From: Gymnopus androsaceus JB14
Taxonomy: Eukaryota; Basidiomycota; Agaricomycetes; Agaricales; Omphalotaceae
Direction: 5' to 3'
DNA: 64,000 bases
Assembly (NCBI GenBank): GCA_009733575.1
Contig: ML769394.1
Location: 248,001-312,000 of the forward strand
In this document: positions 44,327 through 56,395 of the stretch, piece after piece
How positions within the stretch are numbered: the first letter of the stretch is position 1
Layout: each line of letters begins with the position of its first letter
Position numbers and translations under genes: made by a program
The notes under the pieces: generated by a model
Databases searched by the model: none
The model's input: the letters and a program-made list of their open reading frames with translations, nothing else
What the model was told of the DNA's origin: nothing

Positions 44327-45936
44327 TTAAAGGTCATTGTCACTCATGTCTTGGTCCTCCTCATTCTCATACACACTGCTCTCTTCATACTCATCCATAT
44401 CATCATCACCTTCACCACCTAGATCACTGTTTACTGGGGTAGCTTCACTGTGGTCATTGTCAGTGTATGCAGAATCTTCCTCCGATACTTCCATATTGAC
44501 ATCATCATGGCTATCTCTCATTGCATCCTCCAGCCAATTGGTAGTAGCTCCTTGCTCTCCAGGAATATTATACAATGCCCTGACCTCATTTCCATATTTT
44601 GTCATGAACTCTCCAGTCTTCATATCCTTCCAATCACTCTCTCCTATTTTCTCCTCCAAGGGAAGGGCAATTGGTGAGCTGGCATAAAGCTTTCGGATGG
44701 CTTCTGGAAGTTTGTTGAATTCTTCAGGGTCCCACCAGTCAAGGGCCATATCTGGTGAAGGAAAAGCAAGGGATTTTTGTCGGGTTTGCTTCACATTGAG
44801 AAGCCCTTGGTAGGTATGAGTTCCTCGAAGATGTAAGGTGCAGAGAAGAATCTCCTTGTCCAGTTTTCGGATGTAGCGAGTAACTTTCTTGTTTCGCTTC
44901 TCTGGAACCAGACAAACAATTGAACCCACATGTTCCTCATAATCTGAGTGACATTCTTTCTCAGAGACAAGGGAGAGAGTATAATGTGAGCATTTTCGCT
45001 CATGCTCAAAAAGAACTCGAAAATCAAACATCTGCATAGGTTATTCAAATTATTTTCTTCACAAAAAGTAAAGGGAACACTTGCATTCTGAGTCTGGGTA
45101 GCAGCCTTACTAGCTGCAATACTTTCATTCTTTGCATCCATGATTTTGGAATGAAGGGCTTCTGCCTCTCTAAAGAAGCTAGTCACAAAGCTTTGAAACA
45201 ACAATCTCAAGATATTATCATCTTTGACATAATGCGAGGGTACCCCAAGGTTTCTAGTGAAAAAAAGTAAGCTTGATGATGATGACACTTGCATATCCAT
45301 CACTGACCTGTAAGCATCTGTATTAAGGACAAGATGTTTGAAGAGTTGAATGGCTAGCTCTTCATGGACAAGATTATAAGTGGACATCAAAAATCCACTT
45401 GAGGCATCTGGGCACCATTTTGGAAGTTTTGCTTCCCAGATTACTGAGATTATTATCTGAATACCAAAATCACAGATCAAGAAGACTTTTTTTGACAATT
45501 GGGCTTCCGAGCTGTGAGATACAAGCAAGGCGGAGCTTATGAACTTTGTTGATTGCTTCAGCATTTCTGGGATCAGCTTCATCAATACTTTTCTTGACAT
45601 ATCCGTGGACAGATGTATTGTGCGGATAACTGGTATAAGGTATCAGCTCAGCAATCTGCTCTAGTTGCTTCTTAACATACGTGTGCTCAAACAACACAAT
45701 AACGTCGTGAGATGGAACTTGTGGCACCACGTCTGCTTTGATGATTTGCCATAATAGCAAAATATGGAACTCAAAACAATCCTAGAAAAAAAGACAATGT
45801 GTGATTGAAACTCATTCATGAACAAGAGCTTTACCTTGCTGTGCTTGAAAAGCCCATCTGGGTTGTTTGAAAGAAGATTCTCTATGGTGGCAACATCTTC
45901 CATGGCGTTGTGAGAGTCACTGTAAGACAATGCCAT
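44327..45936 (-). CDS. Hypothetical protein with long acidic C-terminus
   Basis: The family is unknown to me. From the ATG at 45936 (MALSYSDSHNAMEDVATIEN) at least four exons can be followed: one with CFEFHILLLWQIIKADVVPQ and LIPYTSYPHNTSVHGYVKKS, one with IIISVIWEAKLPKWCPDASS and VPSHYVKDDNILRLLFQSFV, and the last with FDFRVLFEHERKCSHYTLSL and ALDWWDPEEFNKLPEAIRKL. The C-terminus is a run of Glu, Asp and Ser ending EDQDMSDNDL. The mostly open frames suggest a real gene of about 500 residues. It lies just outside the 20 kb element. Strongly acidic tails are common in chromatin-associated proteins, but I infer no function. Confidence 0.5.
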
Positions 45937-46905
45937 GTTTTCTATGCAATGTAGGTTGTAGGTTTGGAGGAGGAGATTAAATACAATTTACATGGTATAC
46001 GTGAAAGTGCAACCCCACTAGCTATTCATGGGCAGCAAGTAACCACTGCTGCGTCACCGGACCAGGCCAGACCAGACTGTCATGGTACCGGTACCCATGA
46101 ATCATGTCAGTCTCCCACTCGTGTCAGATGCCGGATCCGGCATCAATGTCCAGCGGAGCGAGTTACTTGCGCTCTTTGCTTACCAACCACATTGTTGGTA
46201 AATTTTGCAAGCCTCACTCATCACTTGTCTGCCACTCCATCTAGGATTTTGCCATGGCCTGCCTGCTTGGACCAAAGATTATGGAAGAGCATTGTGAGCC
46301 TCACAACTCGTTGATATCTGTGACTACATGGCTCTCCCTCTATACACTTTGGTGCCTCAATCGCTCGTAAATTGGTATGTGAAATCAAAGAAGACTTGAT
46401 AACATGGAGTGCTTGCCTGCGGTAACTGGAGCACATATTTGGTGGGTCTTACCTTCTTTCTATTCATTTTCTTTCACATATTCCCTTATGTGTGCATACA
46501 AGCTCGATATCGCTCATTTTACTTCTTCACACAGATCACTTCACCTTCCTATTAGAGCATTGAACCTTCCCTATAATCACTTCATGTTTGCCTCATTGCC
46601 ATCTTTTCCCCTTTCCTACTTCTTTTCCCAACTCGTGCACCGGGCCTGCTCACATACCCGTCAAGCGGTCCAGCTTCACTTACTGTTCTCGGAGTGGTCC
46701 AGGCATGATGGTCTTCGAGGTTATCACAATTTGTATTAGAAAGAGTGAACATGAGACTGGAGGCCTGCGATTGATGGTGCTCCTCCTTGTTCTATCACAT
46801 TTTGTGATATCTGTTGATGAGGCCAGACAATGTTCTTCACTTGGCTCATCTACTGTATAAAAGCTCATTACTCTCACTTTTGATTCTCATCATTCCTTTA
46901 CCTCG
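45937..46905. other. Intergenic
   Basis: No convincing gene. The sequence at 46030-46170 is richer in CpG and contains short palindromes (CCGGATCCGG-like at about 46131). The 3' part presumably includes the promoter of the HMG-box-like gene. Confidence 0.35.
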
Positions 46906-48350
46906 ATGCCTGCAATGCCTCCAGGTCTACCTTCGCAGTCTCCACCAATCCGAAATCACTTTTATTTCTTCAAAATGGAATGGGAAAGGCTTAACCTTTC
47001 AGACCAGTTCTCGTATGGGCTGATTCAGCGAACACGTTGGGCATCACAAGCTTGGTCCCAACTCACCCGCAAAGAAAAGGCGCAATACCGGCAACGTTTC
47101 TCACAGTGGAAGCAAAGTCATCCCAATTTGGATACCCAAGTCAAGTGTCAACGAAGACGAAGAAAGAACACAAAGCTTTCATGGCCACATGAATATCCAC
47201 CACCTGCTCCTAATTCATTGTCACCCTCAAGCCTCGAGGTATGTCAGCTTCTTTTTATATTTTTCTTATCTGATCGCTCCATAGGATGCGAACAACGACA
47301 CCTTTGTTGTGCTGGAGAAAGGTTTGACCTTTGAAAATCCACCAGATGTGCCATTTGTAGGTTGTCATCATCTCATAATCACAATCTTTACTAATACTGG
47401 CTTCAATACCAGTTCAATATCAATGACCTTGACGGGTTTATCCAGTCTCACCCTGCTGCGCCCTTCAACCCCATTGATGAGTATCCAGTGCTTGCTCGTA
47501 ATAGGTGCTCACCCTTAAGCCTTAAGGTATATCTACTTCTTCTTATATTGTTCTTATCTGATCTCTCAGTAGAACATCAACATGGATGGCACATTTGTTG
47601 GACTGGAGAAGGGTCTGACTCTTGAAAATTCACCGTTTGTAAGTTGTTACTATCTTATTATTACAACCTCCGCTAATGTTTGCATCGATACCAGTTCAAT
47701 GTTAATCGACTGGAGGGGCTTATCCAGCCTCACCCTGTTGCGCCCTTCAATCCCGTGGATCCTGAGGTGTCTTTTGATTGGTTTCCGAGGTCACTTACTT
47801 GGGGTTGTTCAGTGACTGGCACTGCAGATGCCTGTCAGCATGTAAGTCTATTCCAAGCCTGCAATGGATGCGCAGAGTGTTAACATACCTTTTCTTTCAG
47901 CACTTCCTCGACAATTTGAAATTATCTTTTCAAGGAAGCAGTGTCAATCAGGTTTGTTTGTTTCTATTATTTGATCTCAATCTCAAGCCTTGTTAGCCCA
48001 ACACCATCTTGCGACCGTCCCCTGTCACTCCAATTCCCATTGCACTTTTGGAATTAGAGGCATCATTGTGGGACGAGTACTTGACTGAGACTGCAAAGGA
48101 GGCCTTTGGATTTTCCACTCATGTTCGTTGATTTGGCTATCCCACATATCTTTATTAAAGACTTTGCTTTGCAGTATGCTTTGAATTTTGAGATGTCTGG
48201 CCAGCTCTCTCCATCTCCAATCACACCAGCACTTTCATTGTCTTTGGAGTGGGAAGGGATCACTTCTTATCTGGTGTTGGATGAGCCAGTGAGTGCCTCT
48301 GAAGTTTCACAAGTGCGTTTTCCGGTAAGTCATATATGCTTTTGGTGAAA
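46906..48350 (+). CDS. HMG-box-like DNA-binding protein with duplicated exons
   Basis: The ATG at 46906 opens MPAMPPGLPSQSPPIRN, followed by a region resembling an HMG box of the MATA/Sox type: HFYFFKMEWERL, RTRWASQAWSQLTRKEKAQY, RQRFSQWKQSHPNL and a basic tail, CQRRRRKN. The first helix is atypical and lacks the usual RPxNAF. Downstream exons are duplicated: NDTFVVLEKGLTFENPP (near 47295) and MDGTFVGLEKGLTLENSP (near 47585), each followed by a version of GLIQPHPVAPFNP. A later exon encodes LLELEASLWDEYLTETAKEA (near 48045). The 3' end is not resolved, and in-frame stops near 48130 suggest either further introns or decay. Confidence 0.45.
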
Positions 48351-48829
48351 CTGCACCATGCTTAATCTAGGCAGGATGCGTGTTTGCAGGAAGAAGTTGC
48401 ATTGTCACCACCTAACGGTCTTGATTTGCAGGAGGACAGCGTCTGGATACAATTTCTTGATTCGCTTTTGCTACCAAGCAACAACTTCGCAAACACCTAC
48501 CCAAGTGCATATGCCTCTTAATAATGCCAAGTATCTACCTATTAGCATATCATTACTGGCTTCACTTGCATTATTCGGTCTCGTTTGGTATCAGCATTAG
48601 ATATCAGACGCATGTAATAAGTATAAGAATGATCAGAACTATTGCTCATAGTGGAACTGAGATTGACAGTACTTGCTCCAGCATCTTGTCCGCCAAACCC
48701 ATGCAACTTCTGGCTACTACCCAAATGAAGAGCAGGATGCTCGTTGATGTTGCAAGAGAGAGCTCTTTGGGTCGACGAGAGTGCTGCTTACAAGGACCAT
48801 TTGACATTTCCCCTACAGGGTCTGGACAT

Positions 48830-51530
48830 TGCCCTCATGGAAGCTCAGTCAATACCGCTAGGACACCGTCCATAACTACAAAGTAAGTCAGTAAAGGTGA
48901 ATATAACGGCAGCCCTCAGTGCACTCACTTTTGACATTCTTGGGAAGACCGTGATGGGGAAGCGTGGTACGAGGAAGAAGGTGGATGCTTCCCATTGGTT
49001 CGCCAGCTGTTGGGGTAACACTGGTGGCAGCTGTAGATACTACGTACACTAGAGTTGCTGTAGTGAGTGAACGTCGAGCTAGACATGGTGGTGTTTGAAG
49101 TAGTGCTCGTTGAACTGCGCCAATTACCAGATGTGACCGAACTTGCACTAGAAGCCAGAGGCTGTCCACTGCAAGTGCTGTTGGGAGAGATTGCACATTC
49201 AGAACGTGTATCATCAGTCCAGCGTTCGCGATGGGGGCTGCGTGGTGGCATGGGCAAACATGAGTTGTGAACATCGCGGTAAGGAGGTGACCCGCGATTG
49301 CATCTACCACGATCAATGTCGTCATTGAGGTTTGTACTGCTTGCTTTGGGAGGGGGCACTTCCAGTCCCATTGTCAAAGTCTTTACATTGCTCGCAGTGG
49401 TTGTCATGGGCATGCTAGACTCTGCCAAAGCAGACGGCATGGAAGAATCATCCTCGTGAGATAACACGCCAGAGGCCAAGGCAGCAGCGCTGGCCTTTCC
49501 AAAGCTGAATGTCCATTTCGACGCCTTTTTACTCACTGGAGCTGATGTAGGAGCATTGGAAGCAGCAGATACAGAAGGATGTGCAGGAGGCAGTAAAGGT
49601 CGGATTGTAGTGAGCAAAGGAGTGGGCAAAGGATACGTGGAAACGGGCTCATACAGGCGGGAACGCCGAGACAAGCTCGAAGGTGCAGTCAACAATGTAT
49701 CCGACCGTCCAGAAAGCTTCAACGCTTTGCTGAGCTTGCATGCCAACAGCAAGAGTGGCTAGCGTTTCATCTTTTGGTGTGGTCGGCGTCGCAACTGTGC
49801 CCTTGCCCTTCCTGGCACCACGTTTTTTGCGCTTGTGAGCAGATTGTGACGTGGAGTGCATCCCTTCTTCAGACATCACTTCCGATATTACATCTGCGGC
49901 ATCTTCGTGATCACGGTCATCCCTAGCTTTGAGCTCTTCAACCTCAACTTCTTGATCAAAGATGGTGGAAAGCTCAGAAGTCTCGGGGTGCTCATAAGCG
50001 GGAGCAAGCGAAAGAGCACGAGACAAGGAACAAGAAGGAATAGCTGGTGTTCGTACCGCGGTGGTGCTGCCGGAAGCTTGTCGACATTGAGGATGATGGG
50101 ACATGGGTGTCGAGGCAGAGATTGAGAAGCCCTGGGTGAAGCTGATTGAAACATTGTGTTGGTGACCCTTCCTGGGCTTGGGATCATCAGAAAGCAGGTC
50201 AGGAAGGTCATGGATCCAAGTCCCAAAACCAGATACTGAGATACGCTTGGAGTCGTCTTCGGGATCATCAAGAACGTTGAAGACCCTGTTGGCGAGAACC
50301 TCAGCTCCAGGTTGGGTCATGCCCAAAAAGCGCTACATGAAAAAGCTGATGGGATTGCGAAGGAAAAGATCAAAGGTGCTACAAGCACCCTGCGCGGTGT
50401 CTGTCCAGGGATTACAGTGGTACAACCTGTATAAGAGAATGAGAGGGATGAATGGCCAGAAGCTTAAGCGACACGCATGTATTGATCAATACGATGCCAA
50501 GTGACCACACATCTGCAGCACACGGACTGTATGTCGGTGCCGCATTGTTTCTGCATTCTGTTATGTAGAAAAGTCAGAATGCATTGAATATAAAGCCAAT
50601 CAGACATACCGTAGCTCATGTATGGAGCACTTCCGCAGTCCATGTCAGACAATTGAGCATCAGTCGTGGACAACCCAAAGTCGGTGAACTTGACCACAAC
50701 TTTGCGCTCTGTGGTACTGTCTTCGCGAGTGTGCCGAGCATCGGTGACAATAAAGTTTTCAGGCTTGATATCACGATGAAAGACATGCTGATCATGGCAA
50801 GCAGCCACAGTGTCACACATTTGAGAAAACATGGACGAGATGAGATGGAGCCATGTATGGGAAAGCTGCTGAGCAGGATTCATGTTAGAGAGAAGACTGG
50901 GAGTAGGTGGTGTGCAAGAAGAGCATGTTGACGAGTCGGGAGAGTCTATCTCGCAATGGTCGCAAGATTGCTCGAGGAAGTAAAACAGGTCCTCTCCCGG
51001 CACGTATTTGAGAAGGAGTAGTATGAAGGAAGAGGTCTTGAGGGTTCGATGAAGAGTGACAAGGTTTGGTGCGAATGGAGGGGAGTGATGGATTGTCACC
51101 TGCGAGGGATGATATCACTATCTGAATCAACGCTACTAACAGGATAATGCACCTCTGACATTTGTGCAGCCAAGGCATCCTTGTCAAGGTTTGCCTTTGA
51201 AAGACACTTTAGAGCATACTCGCACCCATAAACAGGAGGGACAAGGCCCAGAAGTATTGTCGAGGTCCATAGCACCAGCCATATGACCATCCTCAGAGGG
51301 AGGACGATAGAGAACCTCGCAAACTAGATAGACAACCGCATGCCTGCACCAAGATGCCTAACCACTTCAAACTTCTTGGCAGGCTTTTCGATAGTTGGGA
51401 GTATCTGAGGAGATATGCAAAGACTGATGGGGGCAAGTTGGAGAGTGACCAATCATCCTTGTTGAACTGCAAAAAAAAAATAAGAGGGTGTACAACAGAA
51501 GAAGGAAAATACTCACCAAGCATGAGGATC
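48830..51530 (-). pseudogene. Ran1/Ksp1-type Ser/Thr protein kinase, frameshifted
   Basis: Kinase motifs appear in order on the minus strand: FEVVRHLGAG (glycine loop, near 51350), EYALKCLSK (catalytic Lys), CHDQHVFHRDIKPENFIVTD, FTDFGLSTTD and MDCGSAPYMSY. After the kinase domain comes SGFGTWIHDLPDLLSDDPK, then a long Ser/Thr-rich tail with SKKASKWTFSFGKASAAALA and HGLPKNVK, as in basidiomycete Ran1-like kinases. The frame is broken inside the glycine loop (near 51335), again between there and the catalytic Lys, and in the tail near 49050. The last exon (near 48860), recognisable as MDGV and LTELP, is also shifted. A working copy presumably exists elsewhere. Confidence 0.75.
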
Positions 51531-52150
51531 ATGAGAGGAGTTCATAAGGACCACATGCTTGGGTGTCGGAATCACAGTCCGTGGCGTGTTCACGTGATGA
51601 GCACAAGATGCGATGATTGTTGATCAACAAACTTGAAAAAAGCCACAGGACGTGTTCTGCCAAATTTCACAACCACAAGGGTAAGCGGCACCATGGTTGG
51701 ACAAATCCGCATATTTAAACCCTCTTAGAAGCATTAGGATGCACCCCGCGAGTCAGAATACACATCGTGCAACCTCATCGCAAGTTGCAACCTGCCTCTG
51801 AAGCTGAAAGGCATACTAAGGTCAAGCAAGTCTCCATCATAGATTGTGATAGGTGTTGAAAGTGCATGGATGGTTATAAGGATAGCTCACGCTATTAGTA
51901 TTAATATTATATGAGGCGCCAAAACCACGTGATTCTCCCAGGCCGACCGGATCATGACCATTTCGGCAACCGTGCAAAATCGTGAGATTAAATTCCAGTC
52001 GCTTCGCTGAAGGCTTTGATCGACTAATCATCAAAACTCATAGAAGCTACTGGCACGAGTCTAGGTAATAGCCTTCATCCTTGCTTTGTCCTGTCCTTCA
52101 TCTTCTGCTAGATCGATGATTGGACAGAGCTTCCCGCAATACATCTTTAT
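51531..52150. other. Intergenic
   Basis: No gene is seen. Part of it may be upstream sequence of the kinase pseudogene. Confidence 0.35.
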
Positions 52151-53753
52151 CCGCATTTGCATCTTCCAGCTGAAACTAATCGCTCCTGCAAATTTATTCT
52201 ACCTTTTTCTTTTTGCATGAGGCAAGTTTTTCTGTACTGGGTGTTCCCATATGCTGTCTTGGAAAGCAGTTTCTATGTGTTTGTTTATCTCCCAAGAAAG
52301 AAGAGATTACAGAAGGTTCTAAAATACTCCTCTCGAGCTTATCTTGACTTATTTCTCACTCAATGGAGCATCCACAATGCTCCTCCACTCGACCGAGCAC
52401 AGCGTTGTTCGTTAAATGTTCCCAAAGACTATCTGGCGCTCCCAACTATCCTCTTGGATGGTTCTCGTCACACGACTTGAAGCACGAAAACGTGGTCGAG
52501 TGCATTTTATGGGCTTTGTTCTCTTGTGGACCGGAAGATGCTCAGGAGTCTTGGAATGATGAAATAGAGATATATGTGAAGAAGGTTGAAGAGCTGACCG
52601 GGATGAAGCTCAAAAAAGGATGAACTGCGCTGACGTCTTCGCTGAGATTGACATTGGATTGCGTCAATATGTCGCATAGACCGTTTGTATGGTATACGGT
52701 GAGTGAATGATTGGCTGTCTTCATCCTTGTTTCCTGACCCAGTCCTTGAAGATTGTCGGGCTCGTGGATCTGATTACTTGCGTCAGACTCTATGCCATTG
52801 GATTTGGACATTATTCTCCTTCAATATTTGGACGAGTGTTTCCACCTCGCTTCTTGACACTATTCTCCAAACCATCCATTACAGAACATATCTCCTACTG
52901 GTATAGACCCCATAAATCACTCAACAAAGACCCAGTAGTTTTATCCATGGTATTGGTGTAAGCCAATCGCTAATTCCTTGGCCCAAATTCTGACAAGACG
53001 CTACAGATCGGACTCTATCCTTACGTTCCCTTCTTAAAAGAGTTGATTAGAACCAACCCAGACATGGGCATCCTGCTCATCGAGCTCATCCCCATCACCA
53101 TGCACATTACATCCAACGCAATTCCTCCCCAACTGGAAATGCTGGACGCCTTGTACACGACCATGAACTCCCTTGGGATGTCTCGTGCTGTTCTAGCTTC
53201 CCATTCGTATGGCACTGTTATCGCAGCTCATGTCATACGAGACTGAGACAGTGCATCCCAGTCAATCACCAAACCTCTAATAACTGGACAACTCCTCATC
53301 GACCCAGTATGCTTATTACTACATCTGCCCAATGTTGCCTACAACTTTCTCTACTGCGTACCCCGGCGGGCTAATGAATGGCAGCTATGGTACTTTGCAT
53401 CGCAAGATCCTGATATTGCTTACACACTGAGTCAGTGCTTTTTCTGGGCTGATAATATTCTATGGAAGGATGATCTGGTGTAGGAAGTTCAAGTAGCGGG
53501 CGGGATGGCCAGGCCAAAGGTTGCTGTCATTCTCTTGGGAGATGACCAGATTATCCCTGCTTCGGCGGTTCAAATGTACCTTACAGGGGAAGAGGAAGTG
53601 AAGGATAGATGGTTGCTCGAGGTGTTGTACTATCCTGGTCTGGACCATGCTACTGTATTTGACACGAAGGAGCAGAGAAGAGGAATGATTAGAGTATTAG
53701 ACAAGTTCATGTCACGGTCAGCAGATATAGATTACAGATCTCTCATTAGATAG
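52150..53753 (+). pseudogene. Fungal alpha/beta hydrolase, broken
   Basis: An N-terminal hydrophobic part (QVFLYWVFPYAVLESSFYVF) is followed by fragments in several frames. The hydrolase core is clear: IGLYPYVPFLKELIRTNPDM, ILLIELIPITMHITSNAIPP, then ASHSYGTVIAAHVIRD, whose SHSYG is the nucleophile elbow (catalytic Ser near 53205). Further blocks are QLLIDPVCLLLHLPNVAYNF and the final exon with VAVILLGDDQIIPASAVQMY and VLYYPGLDHATVFDT, giving the catalytic Asp and His. The frame shifts or stops near 52480, 52620, 52760-52900, 53247 and 53480. I infer a decayed copy of a membrane-anchored hydrolase. Confidence 0.75.
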
Positions 53754-53944
53754 TATTGGTACATATTAAATAATGTCTGCAGTAGTGTCTACAGTAGTTT
53801 CAAGCTATTTTCTTAACATCACGCATCTAAGCGCCCACGACTCAAACCTTCTCGAAGCGTCCACAACCTTCTCCACTTCTTCTGTATCCATATACATCCT
53901 TGAATTTCCTTTTGTATCTTTAATATTCCACAATCGTGCAATCT

Positions 53945-55274
53945 CTCCTCCAATGGGGTATTGAAAACTCTACGCCTCAAGATGGTAATGCAAACGCCCC
54001 TCCGCCTACGTGAAGAAGTGACCTGAATCCCGAAATAATCGATCTGCTTTTGGGCAAAAGCGATGCGGAACTGATGAAAGAAGCTATGGTGATAGCTGTA
54101 GATGCTAATAGAAGTGAGGATGATCATATAGATGCTTTGGATAACTTGGAAATGGTCAGTTCGTTTTTTTTTTCTGTGCGGAATTTCACTGACTTTCTTT
54201 CAGCTCATAGAACACATCGACAATGCTAATAGTATGTATGGATCACTTTGATCCTCCTTTGTTTTCTTTTAACGAATGTTCAATGGATAGATCTTGAAAA
54301 ACTCAAAATGTGGGAGCCTTTACACGCTCTTCTAACATCCAGACCCAATTCTGTCAAGGCCCACACCGTTTGGGTCATTGGTACTGCTCTTCAAAATAAC
54401 CCTGCAGCTCAGGATGCAGTAAATCCTCCTGTCATTCTGCTTTTCGAATCGCTTGCTAACCAATTTTGTTTAGTATCTCAAACTAGAGCCATTACCCACT
54501 CTCACTTCCTTCCTTTCGCCGAGCTCTGGTAATTCTGCAGCCTCATCACAACAAATATGATCCAAAGTCATGTACGCACTTTCGGGCTTGCTCAAGCACA
54601 ATGCTCCTGCGCTAGTACAGCTGAATTCCGATGGTTGGAGCAGGCTATGTCAGGCTTTACAAGGTGAGTAATCCAAGACGACTCACTCACTCTTTCTTAC
54701 ATTGATATCTCTACTACAGATCCAAATATCGCCGTCTGCAGGAAAACTGCTTTCCTCCTGAACAGCCTTCTTACACCGAATGAAACAACATTGTCGTCTT
54801 CCTCATTGTCATCCGATAACCTCCATACACCCGACTCGCAGCAAAACCAAGGACCTATCCATCCTAATTCCCATGCAGCTCATCTCTTTCAGCCTGGTCA
54901 TGCATTGACGTCCGTGCTTACCCTTGAGGCGATGACAAAGCACAAAATACTGGGTACCCTCATCGACGGCTTGACGAACCCATTACCATATGGCAAAGAT
55001 GGTGACAAAGAGGAAGTGGATCCGGACTTTGAGGAAAAAGGTGTTGCGTATGTTTCCTTTTCTTTATCGACATCTCTCTAAAACATTTCATATGTCGTTT
55101 AGGCTTTTAAGAACATATGCCATCGTATGCAACGGGACACTAGACCAAGACCAGAAAGACCATCTTTGGGAGTGGATTGGCAAGGAGAAGATGAAGGATT
55201 CAGGTGGCTTGGCAGAAAGATGGAGTATGAGTGGTGGCAAGCTTGATGAATTGGTGCAGAGGGTCAAGTCGTGA
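53945..55274 (+). pseudogene. FES1: Fes1/HspBP1-like Hsp70 nucleotide exchange factor, inactivated
   Basis: Fes1 releases ADP from cytosolic Hsp70 through an armadillo-repeat domain. The reading QSLLQWGIENSTPQDGN, NPEIIDLLLGKSDAELMKEA, LDNLEMLIEHIDNAN, LEKLKMWEPLHALLTS and VWVIGTALQNNPAAQD is unmistakable, and YALSGLLKHNAPALVQL, LTLEAMTKHKILGTLIDGL and LLRTYAIVCNGTLDQDQKDH complete it to the stop at 55274. Short introns are preserved. The copy is dead: the expected start codon is GTG at about 53938-53940, and in-frame TGA codons stand at 54011-54013 and 54558-54560, each where an Arg codon would be expected. Synteny with a functional copy elsewhere in the genome could date the duplication. 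Confidence 0.88.
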
Positions 55275-56000
55275 AACGCCCGATGCCATACTCGAGTTGC
55301 TATAAGAGTGCCAGTTTGTCTAACAAAGATGCAGTGTCTAAACATGATCATATAAACAAGGTTAAACAACCACACTGGGCCAAAATAATGATTTCCTGTA
55401 CAGCCTGAACGAGGCATTGTGGGAAAAAACTGACACCCCCCCCCTGCCCCAGTTTGTTGATCTATAGCCAACCATATGCTTACTTAAGCAAAGTGGCTTA
55501 ACCCTAGCCCTGTATGATGTCTCTCCTATATTTAAACAGTGGGGGCAAGCCCCCACACCCCCAATTTCATCCTTATCCCTAACCCTAACCACCTAACCCC
55601 TAACCCCTAACCCCACCTACTTAATCTCATGTGTTGACCAGGCTAGGGTTAGCTAGTGCTAACCCTACCCTTAACTTTCCCACAGTCATGTGCTGACCAG
55701 GTCAGGGTTAGCTGATGCTAACCCTAACCCTAACTTTTCATCATCACATGCTTACTATGATGGTATGTCATGTGACAACTAATATTATCTATGTTTCCCA
55801 TGGTCACATGCTCACTATATCATGTGACAACACAGTTGTTTAAAATTGTTTAAACAAAAAGGGCAGTGGCTAGTAGTAATTGGGATGTTTAGTAATATGT
55901 CTGTAATTGATCATTGTTGGGCATCAGTACCGTGTAGTCGTTTGATGAATATAGTATATTGGACTCAAGTTCTGCATGCATCGAATTTGAGACAGTTTAA
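55275..56000. other. Gene-free interval with telomere-like repeats
   Basis: No gene is seen. It includes a run of nine C at about 55437, a G/C mirror stretch near 55545 (GTGGGGGCAAGCCCCCAC), telomere-like repeats (separate entry), and repeated CATGTGCT/CATGTGACAAC words between 55630 and 55830. Confidence 0.5.
55577..55735 (-). repeat. Interstitial telomere-like repeats (TTAGGG type)
   Basis: On the + strand, CCCTAACCCTAACC followed by CCTAACCCC units fills 55577-55615. Further short CCCTAA units, and one GGGTTA in the opposite direction, occur at 55646-55675 and 55706-55735. TTAGGG is the usual telomere repeat of basidiomycetes. The mix of TTAGGG and TTAGGGG and the interruptions indicate an old internal tract rather than a chromosome end. 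Confidence 0.8.
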
Positions 56001-56080
56001 GGGCCAGAAGTGCAACCCAGTGTTGTAGGTTGGATAGCTGGAGCAAGATTCTGGAGCTTATACATAATAAATACATTACT

Positions 56081-56395
56081 GGTATTGAATGGTACTGCGA
56101 GGATAATGGGAGTGCCTGCAGGTGGCAATGATATGTACATGTCACCATTATGTACAAGCTCCAGAATCTTGTTGGTATTGAATGGTGCTGCAACAATAAT
56201 GGGGGTGCCTGCAGGTGGCAATGATATGTACATGTGCATGTCACTATTATTTACAAGCTCCAGAATCATGTTGGTATTGAATGGCGCTGCGAGGATAATG
56301 GGGGTGCCTGCAGGTGGCAATGATGTGTACATGTGCATGTCACTATTATGCACAAGCTCCAGAATCTTGTTGGTATTGAATGGTGCTGCGAGGAT
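56081..56395. repeat. Minisatellite, ~99 bp period, about 4 copies
   Basis: GGTATTGAATGG recurs at 56081, 56174, 56273 and 56372, so units are 93, 99 and 99 bases. Each contains GGGGGTGCCTGCAGGTGGCA and a CATGT-rich part. A further partial copy lies near 56585. Because 99 is a multiple of three, both strands stay open by chance for more than 130 codons; I do not believe either is a gene. Confidence 0.85.
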
